Assembly (NCBI GenBank): GCA_038147335.1
Contig: JAYQTK010000002.1
Coordinates: 1 to 64,000, forward strand
Direction: 5' to 3'
DNA length: 64,000 nucleotides
From: Marisimplicoccus sp038147335
GTDB lineage: Bacteria; Bacteroidota; Bacteroidia; Flavobacteriales; Flavobacteriaceae
In this document: piece after piece, positions 26,838 through 38,600 of the stretch
How positions within the stretch are numbered: position 1 is the stretch's first letter
Layout of the letters: every line of letters begins with the position of its first letter
Program-made: the position numbers and the translations under genes
The notes under the pieces: model-generated
What the model saw: only the letters and a program-made list of their open reading frames with translations
Databases searched by the model: none
What the model was told of the DNA's origin: nothing

Positions 26838-29075
26838 ATATTTTATTTAGTTTGGCAAACCTTAATAATAGATTTTTTTTACCAAATTTCGAAAAATCAA
26901 CAATTGCTCTAACATCATTATTAAGTCCCTCTATTTTTACTATTTTGCCAAGTCCGAATTTTTCATGAGAAACCTTATCCCCTTCTGAAAAATTGATTTC
27001 AATAGAACTATTTTTTATAGATGAAGATGATATTTTTTTTAAGTTTCCTTTTGGTTTAAAAACTATCTTTTTTCTTTGGGAGCTGCTGTGATATTGGTTT
27101 AAAGTCAGCTTGTTTTGTAATATTTACATAATCCTTATCAATCTCATTTATAAATCTACTCTCCTCACAATAAATTAGCTTTCCCCATCTATACCTAGAG
27201 TTAGCATATGATAAATAGAGGTTTTGTTTTGCCCTAGTAATTCCAACATAAAACAACCTTCTTTCTTCTTCTAGTTCTGATCGTGTATTATAACTTAAAG
27301 CGGATGGAAAAAGATCTTCTTCAAGGCCAACTATAAAGACATTTTTGAATTCAAGACCCTTTGATAAATGAAGTGTCATCAAAGAGATATAGTCTTCATT
27401 GTCCTGCTCAATATCGAAGTCTGTTGAAAGTGAGACATTTGAAAGAAACTCTGAGAGTTTATCATTAGAATCAACTATTTCTTTTTGATCTTCAATAAAA
27501 TCTCTTATTCCATTTAATAATTCTTGAACATTTTCAACCCTTGAAATTCCTTCTGAGATTCATCTTTTTTTAACTCATCAATAATCTTGACTTTATTAAT
27601 TAATTCTTTAGTTAAATCAAAAGCATTTAATTTTTCATTTTCAATTTTAAAAACTTCAATTAAGTCAATAAAATTTTGAAGTTTTAACGAAACTGAAGAA
27701 GAAAAGGAATATTTAACTCTTTATGTTTCTTTATTGTATCATAAAGGCTTAGATTGTTTTTTTGAGCTGCAATAATAATTTTGTTAATTGTAACCTGACC
27801 AATTCCTCTAGCTGGATAATTTATAACTCTTTTAAGACTTTCTTCATCATTACTGTTTATTATTAATCTTAAATACGCAAGAATATCCTTTATTTCTTTT
27901 CTATTGTAAAATGAAACTCCACCAAATATTCTATATGGTATTTTATTTAGTCTAAGTGAATCTTCAATAGGCCTTGATTGTGCATTTGTTCTATAAAGTA
28001 TGGCAATATCTGACAGATTACAATCATTTATAGTTTGTATTTTTTGACAAATAGATCTAGCCTCGGCAATATCTGATTGATTTGAAGAAATTTGAACTTT
28101 ATCTCCAAAATCGTTTTCTGTCCATACTTCTTTATCAATTTTATTTTTATTATGATCAATAACAGAATTAGCAGCGTTTACTATATTTTTTGTGGATCTA
28201 TAATTTTGTTCAAGCCTAAAGATTTCAACATCATCATAGTCATTTCTGAAATTTATAATATTGTTAATATTTGCACCTCTAAATGAATAGATGCTTTGCG
28301 CATCGTCACCAACAACGCAAATATTCTGATACCTATCAGACAATGATTTTACAATAAGATATTGGGAGTTATTTGTGTCTTGATACTCATCTACGAGTAT
28401 ATATTTAAATTTTTCTTGGTACTTTGCTAGGACTTCAGGGTGATTATTTAATAATTCATTAGTTTTCATTAAAAGGTCATCAAAGTCCATTGAGTTTGAT
28501 TTTATCAATCTATCATTATATTCTTTATAAATATTTCCTGTCTCAGGTTTTCTTGATAAATTATCAGACTCAACTAATTCATTATTAGAGAAATAGCCAT
28601 TAACAGTTATAAAGTTATTTTTAAGAGTTGAAATTCTATTTCTAATTGATTTGGATCTGTAAACATCCTTGTCTAAGTTCATTTCTTTAATAATAGATGA
28701 AATTAGTCTTTCAGAATCTTGTGTATCATAGATAGTAAAATCTGAAGTAAAACCAATTTTATGAGCTTCAAATCTTAATATTTTAGCAAAAACTGAATGA
28801 AAGGTACCCATCCATATACTTTTTGAATCACTTTCACCAATCATTGATGAAATTCTAAGCTTCATTTCACGAGCAGCTTTATTAGTAAATGTTAAAGCTA
28901 AAATTTCAAATGGATCTACACCGTTGTTGACTAAGTGGACTATTTTATATGTTAAAACTCTTGTTTTTCCTGATCCAGCTCCTGCAATTACCATTGATGG
29001 GCCATCCGTCTTCAAGACTGCACTCAATTGAGCATCATTAAGATCATTTAGATAAGATTTGTTATCTTCTAACAT
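26836..29075 (-). CDS. uvrD: UvrD/PcrA-type ATP-dependent DNA helicase, three frameshifts
   Basis: A superfamily 1 DNA helicase of about 745 residues acting in excision and mismatch repair. The intact part (29075 to 27684) carries the Q motif LNDAQLSAVLKTDGP, Walker A AGAGSGKT (residues 31-38), TFTNKAAREMK, Walker B ILVDEYQDTN, VGDDAQSIYSFRGA and NYRST. The downstream part at 27382-27056 has TLHLSKGLEFKNVF and FYVGITRAKQ, and the C-terminal tail, in another frame, reads GDKVSHEKFGLGKIVKIEG and stops at 26836. Single missing bases near 27703, 27557 and 27070 explain all three breaks; two are in homopolymers. I regard the gene as intact in the organism. PcrA and UvrD names are interchangeable here. 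Confidence 0.9.
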
Positions 29076-29139
29076 TATTATAAATTTAACTAATTAATGA
29101 ATTTTAATTACCCTATAACCATTAATTAAATCAATACTT

Positions 29140-30384
29140 ATGAAAAAATTATCATTAATTATATTCTTTTTCATTTTTCAATTTAGTTTTTCTCAATCTA
29201 TTGAGGATCAAATAAAAAATATTGAACAAAAAGTAATTTCATGGAGACATGATTTTCACAAACATCCCGAACTCTCAAATAGAGAGTTTAGAACATCTGA
29301 AGTAATAGCAAAACATCTAGAATCGCTCGGTATATCAGTTAAAAGAAATGTTGGAGTAAATGGGGTCGTTGGTATACTAGAAGGAAGTAAAGAAGGTAAG
29401 GTTGTAGGATTAAGAGCAGATATGGATGCACTGCCAATTACAGAAAAAAATTACCTTCCTTTTATGTCAATAAATGATGGAATTATGCATGCTTGCGGAC
29501 ATGATAGTCATATGGCCATTCTTATGGGGGCAGCAGAAATATTATCTAAGAATAGAGATTTTGAAGGTACTGTAAAGTTTATTTTTCAAGGAGCCGAAGA
29601 AGGCCCTCCACCTGGTGAAGAAGGCGGAGCAAGGATGATGATTAAAGAGGGAGTTTTAAAAAATCCAGATGTAGATGCAATTTTTGGTCTTCATATAGCT
29701 GCTCAACTACCCATGAATAAGGTTTACTATAAACCAAGAGGCTTTTATGCATCTTCATCGAGGTTTACAATTAAAGTAATTGGGACTCAAGCTCATGGAG
29801 GAACTCCTTGGCTTGCAGTTGACCCTATTATCATCACCGCACAAATAATTAATTCGATTCAAACTATTATTTCAAGAGAATCTGAGTTAACTAAAGAACC
29901 TGCGGTTATTTCATTTGGTAAAGTGGAGGGTGGAAATAGATTTAATATTATTCCAAATGAGGTGAATTTAGTAGGAACTATTAGATCATTAGATTATGGA
30001 ATGAGAGATTACATAAAAAAAAGGATTATTGAACTTTCAGAAGGAATTGCTAAATCATATGGAGGGAAAGCTATAGTTGAAATTGATGATGGTGCAGACA
30101 TTACATACAATGATCCTGAGATTATGGATAGAATGCTTCCATCTCTAAAAAAATCTGCTGGTAACGAAAATGTAATACTAAGCAATGCTAAAACACTTGC
30201 AGAAGATTATGCATATTACTTAAACGAAATTCCAGGTTTTTTGTTTGAGTTGGGTGGATATAACACAACCGAAGATAGAGAAGCTCCTGCACATCATACA
30301 CCTGATTTTTATAGATGATAGCTCAATACTTCTTGGAGTTAAGTAATGACAAATTTAGCATTAGACTTTTTAAAGAGTGAATAA
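29140..30384 (+). CDS. Exported M20-family amidohydrolase, C-terminus shifted
   Basis: A zinc hydrolase of the M20D (hippurate hydrolase, carboxypeptidase Ss1-like) type, with a Sec signal peptide ending at FQFSFSQS. Family motifs: WRHDFHKHPELSNREF, GLRADMDALPI, HACGHDSHMAILMGAA, FIFQGAEEGPP, GLHIAAQLP and a dimerisation region IGTQAHGGTPW. The open frame ends at 30318 after HHTPDFYR, but translation in other frames continues with IDDSSILLGVK and MTNLALDFLKSE, the usual family C-terminus, up to a stop at 30382-30384. I infer indels near 30308 and 30343. It should cleave N-acyl amino acids or small peptides in the periplasm. The recG start overlaps its repaired end. Confidence 0.86.
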
Positions 30385-32482
30385 TGATTTTTTAAACCAA
30401 TCTGTCGAATTTATTAAAGGTGTTGGTCCTTCAAGATCAAAACTTCTTAATGATGAATTGAATATTAAAACTGTAAAGGACTTAATAGACTTCTACCCTT
30501 TCAGATATATAGACAGAATGAGTTTTTTTAAAATTAATCAACTTCCCCTTAATAACTCAGAGGTTCAGATTATTGGTAAAATAAAATCAATAAAAAAAAC
30601 TAAAGTTAGATATAGAGATAGGCTTAATTGTGAATTTTATGATGAAACGGGTAAAATTGATTTAATTTGGTATAGAGGATTTAGTTGGGTTGAAGAATCA
30701 GTAAAAGTTGACAAGGAGTATGTAGTCTATGGTAAACTAAACTGGTATGGCAATAAAGTCTCAATTGCTCACCCAGAAATAAAGACAAAAGAAAGTTTTG
30801 AAAGAAATATTCCCAGAAGACTTCATGGAATATATTCATCAACTGAAAAATTAATAGCTGAAGGAGTAACACAAAAATACTTTGTTAAGATAATTTTTAA
30901 TCTTTTAAATTCTATTCAAGTTCATATAAAAGAAAATCTATCAGCTTCCATATTAAAAGAATTCAGTCTTATTGACCGATATCAAGCCCTCATAAATATT
31001 CACTTACCTGAATCACAGGAATTATTATCACAGTCAATCAGAAGACTAAAATTCGAAGAGCTCTTTTTTAATCAAATAGGTTTTCAGTTAACTAAAAACG
31101 ATAGAATAATAAAGCTTAACGGATTTAAATTTGAAAATGTTGGTAAGAATTTAAATGACTTTTACAATAAATCATTGCCCTTTGAATTAACTAAAGATCA
31201 AAAAAAAGTTATAAAAGAAATTAGAAATGATTTTAGAGATGGAAAACAGATGAACAGATTACTCCAAGGTGATGTTGGGTCTGGTAAAACAATTGTCTCT
31301 TTAATGGTCATGTTAATAGCTATTGACAATGGTTATCAGTCCTGTATTCTTGCACCAACTGAAATTCTTGCTAATCAACATTATAATTCAATTAGAGAAC
31401 TCGTAAAGGATCTAGATTTGGAAATTGAGCTGTTAACTGGTTCAACAAAATCAAGAGACAGGACAAGAATACATAGAAATTTAAAATCAGGAAAAATTAA
31501 TATTCTAATAGGTACTCATGCAATATTGGAAGATATTGTTCAATTTAATAATCTTGGACTCAGTGTTATTGATGAACAGCACAGATTTGGGGTTGCTCAA
31601 AGAGCAAAACTTTGGAAAAAAAATAATCCTGCTCCACATATTCTAGTTATGACTGCTACTCCAATCCCAAGAACTCTAGCAATGAGCATTTACGGAGATC
31701 TTGATGTTTCAACAATCAAAGAGCTACCTCCTGGAAGAATAGAAACTAAAACTGTTCATAAATATGATAAGAACAGGCTCAGTGTTTTTAGTTTTCTAAA
31801 AAAAGAAATAAAAAAAGGAAGACAAGTATATCTTGTATATCCTTTAATTAATGAATCTGAGAAATTAGATTACAAAGATCTTATGGATGGGTATAATAGC
31901 ATTGTTAGAGAATTTCCTAGACCTGATTATCAGGTTAGTATTGTTCACGGTAAAATGAACTCAAAAGATAAGGACTACGAAATGAATAGATTTATAAAAA
32001 AGGAAACTCAAATTTTAGTTTCAACCACTGTAATTGAAGTTGGTGTTAATGTTCCAAATGCATCAGTTATGGTTATTGAGAGCGCAGAAAGATTTGGATT
32101 ATCTCAGCTTCACCAGTTAAGAGGAAGGGTTGGAAGAGGAAATGATGAGAGTTATTGTATTTTAATGACAAAAGACAAGCTGTCTGAAGACTCAAAGATT
32201 AGAATTGATACAATGGTTAAAGTAAGTGATGGATTTAAACTCGCAGAAGTTGATCTTAAACTTAGAGGTCCAGGAGATTTGCTGGGGACTAAACAAAGTG
32301 GAGTTTTAAAATTTAAACTAGCAGATATAATTTATGATTTTGATATTTTAAATGAGGCCAAAAATTGTGCAGAGCAAATACTTAGTAAGGATCCCAAATT
32401 GATTGACAAGGAAAATTTACCCATTAGATATGAAATTTCTACTTCTTCAAATTCCAAAAATTTATGGAGATATATAAGCTGA
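30377..32482 (+). CDS. recG: ATP-dependent DNA helicase RecG
   Basis: A 701-residue RecG, which remodels stalled replication forks and Holliday junctions. The N-terminal wedge domain begins SVEFIKGVGPSRSKLL and contains an OB-like segment. Helicase motifs are complete: LLQGDVGSGKTIVSL (Walker A), APTEILANQH, IGTHAILED, VIDEQHRFGVAQR, MTATPIPRTLAM, TTVIEVGVNVPNASVM and QLRGRVGRG. The C-terminal TRG region is RGPGDLLGTKQSG. The start codon is GTG at 30377, giving MNNDFLNQ, overlapping the end of the previous gene by eight bases. Length is normal and no frameshift is seen, although neighbours on both sides are broken. Confidence 0.97.
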   Translation: MNNDFLNQSVEFIKGVGPSRSKLLNDELNIKTVKDLIDFYPFRYIDRMSFFKINQLPLNNSEVQIIGKIKSIKKTKVRYRDRLNCEFYDETGKIDLIWYRGFSWVEESVKVDKEYVVYGKLNWYGNKVSIAHPEIKTKESFERNIPRRLHGIYSSTEKLIAEGVTQKYFVKIIFNLLNSIQVHIKENLSASILKEFSLIDRYQALINIHLPESQELLSQSIRRLKFEELFFNQIGFQLTKNDRIIKLNGFKFENVGKNLNDFYNKSLPFELTKDQKKVIKEIRNDFRDGKQMNRLLQGDVGSGKTIVSLMVMLIAIDNGYQSCILAPTEILANQHYNSIRELVKDLDLEIELLTGSTKSRDRTRIHRNLKSGKINILIGTHAILEDIVQFNNLGLSVIDEQHRFGVAQRAKLWKKNNPAPHILVMTATPIPRTLAMSIYGDLDVSTIKELPPGRIETKTVHKYDKNRLSVFSFLKKEIKKGRQVYLVYPLINESEKLDYKDLMDGYNSIVREFPRPDYQVSIVHGKMNSKDKDYEMNRFIKKETQILVSTTVIEVGVNVPNASVMVIESAERFGLSQLHQLRGRVGRGNDESYCILMTKDKLSEDSKIRIDTMVKVSDGFKLAEVDLKLRGPGDLLGTKQSGVLKFKLADIIYDFDILNEAKNCAEQILSKDPKLIDKENLPIRYEISTSSNSKNLWRYIS

Positions 32483-32512
32483 TTAAGTATATTTGTTTAT
32501 CAAACTAACCTT

Positions 32513-34918
32513 GTGAAAATATCAATTAATTGGCTTAAAGACTATCTTGAAACTGATCATACTCCAGAGGAGATATCTGAGATACTTACTAATTTAGGAT
32601 TAGAAGTTGAAAAAATATCTGATTTCGAATCTATAAAAGGTGGATTAAAAGGAGTTGTGGCAGGTAAAGTGTTAGAATGTGGTAAACATCCTAATGCTGA
32701 CAGGCTAAAAGTTACTTCAATAGATATTGGTAGTAATGAAGTCTTTGAAATTGTTTGTGGAGCTCCAAATATAGAAAAAGGACAAATTGTTCCTGTTGCT
32801 ACAGTTGGCTCCAAAATATATACTAATGAAGGTATAGAAATAAAAATAAAAAAATCAAAAATTAGAGGCGTTGTAAGCAATGGTATGGTGTGTGCTGAAG
32901 ATGAGATTGGATTGGGTGACTCACATGAAGGCATAATGGTTTTAGAAAAAATGTTAAACCCGGCACCAATCAGTGACTTGTTTAATATACAATCAGATAA
33001 AATTTTGAAATCGGACTTACTCCAAACAGATGTGATGCAATGTCTCATTATGGTGTGGCAAGAGATCTTAAAGCATTTCTTGATTATAAAAAAATTAAAT
33101 CTAATTTAAGTTTTACCATCAATTAACTCATTTAGTTCAGTTAATATTGATAAGGAGATCAATGTAAATGTTGAAGATTCAGAAAAATGCCCGTTTTATT
33201 CCGGTTTGGTAATAAAGAATATAAATGTTGAATCTTCTCCTCAAGAAATTCAAAATAAACTTAAGTCAATAGGTCTTAAACCAATTAATAGCATTGTTGA
33301 TATTACAAATTATGTAATGCATGAAATTGGTCAACCTCTTCATGCTTTTGATCTTGATAAAATTGAAAACATAACAGTTAAATCATTAAAATCAGGAACA
33401 AAATTTAAAACTCTAGATGAAAGCGAAATAAAACTTAACAATGAGGATCTAATGATATGCTCTAATAGCGAACCTCTTTGTCTTGCAGGAATTTATGGTG
33501 GAATTGATTCTGGTGTTAGTGAGTCTACAAATAGCTTATTTCTTGAATCAGCAATTTTTAACTCTGTTACAATAAGAAAATCATCAAAAAGACATCAACT
33601 TTTTACAGATGCTTCATACAGGTATGAAAGAGGGGTTGATCCAAATAAAGTTATTTATGCTTTAAAAAGAGCAGCTCTATTAATAAAAGAAATTAATCCA
33701 GAATGTCATATTTCAGAAATAATTGTTGAAGATAATTTGAAAAAAGAAATCAAAGATATTTACTTAAGATATGATAGAATTGAAAAAATTTCAGGACAAC
33801 TTATTGATAAAGAAATAGTTACACAAATCCTGACTTCTCTTGATTTTGAGATAAAAGGACATAGTAATGATGGAATTAATTTGATTGCACCTGACTACAG
33901 ACACGATGTCTTTAGAGAAATTGATGTGATAGAAGAAATACTTAGAGTTTTTGGGTTTGACAACATTGATATAGATAATAAAATATCAATGAGTATTCCG
34001 AATAATTCTGATAATAAAAATTTTAAAATTGAATCGATTATTAGTAGTCAATTAGTTGGAATTGGATTTAATGAAATAATTAATAATTCGATTTGCTCAC
34101 CAACAACTAATAAAAAATTTAAAGAGAATTCAGTAGAATTATTGAATCCACAAGGGATTGAGCTTTCAAACTTGCGTCAATCGTTAATTCCAAATACATT
34201 AGAAACTATCAATCATAATATAAATAGACAAAATAAAGATTTAAAATTATTTGAAATTGGTAATGTATACTCAACTATTGATAATGAATTTCATGAAACA
34301 AGAAAAATGTTAATATCAGTAACTGGGAGTATTTTTAATGAAAATTGGATGACAAAATATCAAGAAAATAACTTCTTTTATTTGAAAGGAGTCGTCGAAA
34401 AAATATTTACCATTCTAAACATGGAGAATATTAAATATGAAGTTAGTGAAGATGAATTATACGATTATAAATTAAATATTTTAAAAGGAAAGCTAAAAAT
34501 TGGATCCATTGGTGAGATTAACTCAAATTACGCTAATGACTTCTCTTTAGATCAAAAGATTAATATCTGTACTTTAAATTTAGACTTATTAAGACCTTCC
34601 TCACAAAAAGTTAAATATCAGGAAATATCAAAATTTCCATCTTCAAGGAGAGATCTTTCAATGATACTTGATGAGAATGTTTCCTTTGATGATATTAAGA
34701 ATTTAGCCTATAAAGAAGAGAATAAAATCTTAAAAGAAATCAATTTATTTGATGAGTATAAGGATAATAAAATCGGAAAAGATAAAAAATCGTTTGCCAT
34801 AAGCTTTACTTTCAATGACTCTAAAAAAACACTTACAGACAATGTTATTGACAAAATAATGAGAAGATTGTCAGAAAAAATAAAATTAGATTTTGGAGCT
34901 GTAATTAGGGATAAGTAA
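32513..34918 (+). CDS. pheT: Phenylalanyl-tRNA synthetase beta subunit, two frameshifts
   Basis: PheT of about 802 residues, partner of PheS in charging tRNA-Phe. It starts with a GTG at 32513 (KISINWLKDYLETDHTPEEI). The tRNA-binding domain follows (VAGKVLECGKHPNADRL, IVCGAPNIEKGQIVPVA, GMVCAEDEIGLG). Two missing bases, near 33008 and 33115, interrupt the frame; between them the shifted frame reads IGLTPNRCDAMSHYGVARDL as expected. The rest (33206-34918) has the B3/B4 editing region SIVDITNYVMHEIGQPLHAFD, the B5 domain, the core KLFEIGNVY and the C-terminal anticodon-binding domain FPSSRRDLSMI. PheT is essential, so the breaks are almost surely sequence errors. Confidence 0.95.
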
Positions 34919-36540
34919 CTAATTATAAAGCTTCTTTCTTGCGGCTAGCACCTTATCATCATTAATATATTCACTAAACGGCAAGTAGCTATCAATTACC
35001 CCATTAGGAGTGATTTCAATTATTCTATTTGAAACTGATTCAGCAAATGCTCTATCATTCGAGCTAAGGAGAACTGTGCCTTTAAAATTAATAAGAGAAT
35101 TATTAAATGCAGTTATTGACTCAAGATCAAGGTGGTTTGTTGGCTCATCAATAAGTAACACATTTGGCTTACCCATCATTATTTTTGATAACATACATCT
35201 AACTTTTTCACCTCCAGATAAAACATTACAAGACTTTAAAGCTTCATCTCCACCAAATAGCATCCTTCCAAGAAAACTCCTAATAAATAATTCTTCCCTT
35301 TCTTCATCATTATTAGCCCATTGTCTTAACCAGTCAACTAAAGAAATGTTTTTATCAAAAAAAGAATGATTATCCATTGGAAGATAACCAAAAGAAGTTG
35401 TTACACCCCAATTGAAAGAACCTTCCGTAGGATTAAGAGATCCTGAAATACAATCATAGAATAAATTAACAGATCTTGAATTTTTTGAAAGAATCAAAAA
35501 CCTTTTCACCTTTATTAAGATTAAAGCTTATGTCTTTGAAATATGTCTCACCATTATTTTCATATGATAATGATTTTAGTTCAAGAATTTGATCACCAGC
35601 ATCTCTTTCTTGCTCAAAAATAATTGCAGGATATCTTCTTGAAGAGGTCTTATCTCCTCAATATTTAATTTTTCAATCATTTTCTTTCTTGCAGTGGCTT
35701 GTTTAGACTTTGCAACATTGGCAGAGAACCTAGAAATAAACTCTTGAAGTTCTTTTTTCTTTTCTTCTGCTTTTTTATTTTGCTGCTGCTTTTGCCTAGC
35801 CGCTAACTCACTTGACTGTTGCCAAAAAGTATAATTTCCAGAGTAGTGATTAATCTTTTAAAATCTATATCTGATGTATGTGTACATACTGTATCTAGAA
35901 AAAATCTATCATGAGACACTACAATAACTGTATTCTCAAATTCATTAATAAAATTTACTAACCACTCTACAGTTGTGTAGTCTAGGTCATTTGTTGGCTC
36001 ATCCATAATCAATACATCAGGATTACCAAAAAGACACTGAGCTAGAAGAACTTTCACTTTCACTTTCTGATCAATATCGTTCATAGATATATTATGTATT
36101 TGCTCAGAGATTCCAAGACTTGAAAGAAGAAAAGCGGCATCAGCATCTGCATTCCATCCATTCATTTCCTCAAAGGAGGCTTGAAGTTCCCCTACTCTGT
36201 CAGCATCTTTATCAGAAAAATCTTCTTTTGCATAAATTGAATCAATTTCACTTTTTAAATCAAATAATTTTTGATTACCAAGGATTACAGTTTCAATAAC
36301 TGTTTTATCATCATACCTATTATGATTTTGTTCTAATACAGATAATCTTTTACCAGGTTCTAGAAAAACAGATCCTGTATTAGGTTCAAGATCTTTTGAT
36401 AAAATTTTTAAAAAAGTAGATTTTCCAGCACCATTAGCGCCAATAATACCATAACAATTTCCAGGAGAAAAAGTTATATTTACTTCATCAAAAAGGATTC
36501 TTTTTCCGAATTGCAACGATAAGTTAGAAACTGATAACAT
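34919..36540 (-). CDS. ABC-F family ATPase, three frameshifts
   Basis: An ABC-F protein of about 540 residues with two ATPase domains and no membrane part, acting on the ribosome as a translation factor or in antibiotic tolerance. First domain: GANGAGKSTFLKILS (Walker A), KVKVLLAQCLFGNPDVLIMD; the interdomain linker is rich in Gln, Lys and Glu; second domain: LSGGEKVRCMLSKIMMGKP and LIDEPTNHLDLES. Indels near 35848 and 35645 (missing bases) and 35498 (an extra A in an A5 run on the plus strand) split it; the second Walker A lies in a shifted or damaged stretch. I place the start at 36540 (MLSVSNLSLQFGK). It resembles the YkpA/Uup-type subgroup common in Bacteroidota; exact role unknown. Confidence 0.87.
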
Positions 36541-36544
36541 AAAT

Positions 36545-37945
36545 ATGCGCAAAAATAGTAAGTTGAGAATTTTTAAACTAATATTAGTTAGTATAATTTT
36601 TATCTTTTCTTCATGTAATAATAAAAAAACTCAAGTGACGATTTTTCTAGGAGGAGAAATAATAAATCCCTCATCTAATTATGTTAATTTTTATTACAAC
36701 AACATCAAAATAGATTCACTAGAACTTGATTCAGAAAATAAATTTTTTAAAAAAATTGAAAATATTAAACCTGGTATTTATAGAATTGAACACTTGCCTG
36801 AAAATCAATATATTATAATAGAGAATGGAGACAGTTTATGGATCAGAGTTAATGTTGAAGATTTTAAAGAATCGTTAACATTTAGTGGAAAAGGTTCTTC
36901 AAAAAACAACTTTTTAGTTGACATATCTAATATGGATGATTATGAAAATGAATATCTATCAAGATATTATGTTGAAGAGAGTGATATTTTTAAAAGCAAA
37001 ATAGACTCCTTAATGAATGAGAAACTTAGAATTTGGAATTTATTTGACAAAGCTGTTGATCAAAAAAAATTATCTAACAGTATCACTAAATCTAGCATAA
37101 GTATAATTACTTTAATAAGCTAGAAAGGTATGCACTTCTCAGAGGCACATATTGGACAAGAGATAAAAGAGAATCATATTATAAATACAGAGATGAAATT
37201 GACTTAAATGATTCTGATCTATCTCTTTTTGAACCTTATGTAACGTATTTAATGAATTACTTTAATGAAAAGACATTAGATAGTGGCAAGATATATTTTT
37301 ATGAAAAAAATAATACAGATTTTAATGTTAAAAAACTACTAATAATAGATTCTCAAATTAGTGACCCATATCTAAAGAACAATTTAGCAAGAGCAACTGC
37401 TATAGAAGAAATTTTAAATTATAGAAACAATGAATTTCATGATGAGTTTATTGACTATTACAAATATGTAAATACATCTGAGAAATATCTAGATGAAATA
37501 ACAAAGTTATATGTTGATATAAATAAAATGCAAAAAGGTAATCTCCTACCAGATGTTGAAATAATTAATTTTGAGGGAAAGCACAACCTCAAGTAACATG
37601 GAATTTAAAGGTCAGAAAACATTTATTTACTTCTGGTCTCAAACGCAAATGAATCACTACAGGAGAACTATTCGAAGAGTTGAGGAACTTAAAACACTAT
37701 ATCCAGATTACAGATTCGTTGGAATATGTATTCAGCCGTATACAGATATGGTTAGTCAAGCACAGAACATCCTAAATCTTGATTTAACAAACCAATATTC
37801 GTTTGAAAATTTTGAGAAGTCAAGTAAAAGTTGGGTTTTGACTTTCTTAAATAAGACAATAATTATTGATGAAAAATCAAATATTATTGATGGCTTTAGT
37901 AATCTTTTTACTAATGATATTGAAGAAATTTTAGATTTAAATTAG
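36545..37945 (+). CDS. Exported lipoprotein with thioredoxin fold lacking the CxxC site, frameshifted
   Basis: About 465 residues after repair. The N-terminus is a lipoprotein signal (LVSIIFIFSSC, Cys about residue 24). Residues about 30-120 form a DUF4369-like beta domain (SLELDSENKFFKKIE, YIIIENGDSLWIRV). A helical middle follows, in a second frame from about 37101 (LERYALLRGTYWTRDKRE). The C-terminal domain resembles a TlpA/AhpC-TSA thioredoxin domain (KTFIYFWSQTQMNHYRRT and YRFVGICIQPYTDM), but the usual Cys-x-x-Cys place reads Ser-Gln-Thr-Gln-Met, so redox activity is unlikely. Two or three indels occur, near 37101 and 37580-37610. Its start is four bases from the divergent ABC-F start. 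Role unknown. Confidence 0.7.
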
Positions 37946-38595
37946 TTTCCTTTCTTATGATCATTAAGAAACTTCTCTAAACCTATTTCAGTTAAAGGGT
38001 GTTTTAAAAGTCCCTTGATAGCAGATAGAGGACTAGTTATTACATCAGCACCAATTTTAGCACAATCAATTATATGCATTGTATGTCTTATTGAAGCTGC
38101 AAGAATCTCTGTTTCATATGCGTAGTTATCATAGATATCTCTAATATCACTAATTAAGTCTAGGCCATCAGTAGAAATATCATCAAGCCTTCCTATGAAG
38201 GGAGACACATATGTGGCTCCAGCTTTTGCAGCTAATAAAGCTTGTCCTGATGAAAAAATAAGAGTACAATTTGTTTTAAGTCCTTTATCACTAAAGTATC
38301 TAATAGCTTTTACTCCTTCTTCAATCATAGGGACCTTAATAACTATTTGATTATGAAGTGACGCAAGCTCTTCACCTTCTTTTACAATTCCATTATAATC
38401 AACAGATATTACTTCAGCAGACACATCTCCATCTACTATATCACAAATTTTTAGGTAATGATCAATAATGTTTTTTTGACCAGTAATACCTTCTTTTGCC
38501 ATTAATGAAGGGTTCGTTGTTACTCCATCAAGTATTCCAAGAGACTGAGCTTCTTTTATTTGGTCTAGGTTTGCTGTATCTATAAAAAATTTCAT
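37942..38595 (-). CDS. tal: Transaldolase (small TalC/MipB-type)
   Basis: A 217-residue transaldolase of the short fructose-6-phosphate aldolase-like family. It transfers a dihydroxyacetone unit in the non-oxidative pentose phosphate pathway, consistent with transketolase genes at the end of the window. Visible features: MKFFIDTANLDQIKEA, the TTNPSLMAKEG loop, Schiff-base lysine Lys87 in IVIKVPM, NCTLIFSSGQALLAAKAGA, SPFIGRLDDI and AASIRHTMH. Length and motif order fit TalC and the fructose-6-phosphate aldolase family equally; in Bacteroidota the transaldolase reading is usual. Its stop overlaps the convergent lipoprotein stop by four bases, and it is five bases after the SDR gene. Confidence 0.93.
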   Translation of the reverse strand: MKFFIDTANLDQIKEAQSLGILDGVTTNPSLMAKEGITGQKNIIDHYLKICDIVDGDVSAEVISVDYNGIVKEGEELASLHNQIVIKVPMIEEGVKAIRYFSDKGLKTNCTLIFSSGQALLAAKAGATYVSPFIGRLDDISTDGLDLISDIRDIYDNYAYETEILAASIRHTMHIIDCAKIGADVITSPLSAIKGLLKHPLTEIGLEKFLNDHKKGN

Positions 38596-38600
38596 AATTC

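Noticed and set aside
27056..27703. uvrD fragments as separate genes or a true pseudogene
   Set aside because: All helicase motifs are present in order and each break is a single missing base, two of them in homopolymers; neighbouring genes show the same kind of break.
33110..33205. Split pheT as two independent proteins
   Set aside because: The shifted frames between the parts read exactly the expected PheT sequence, so the split comes from two missing bases.
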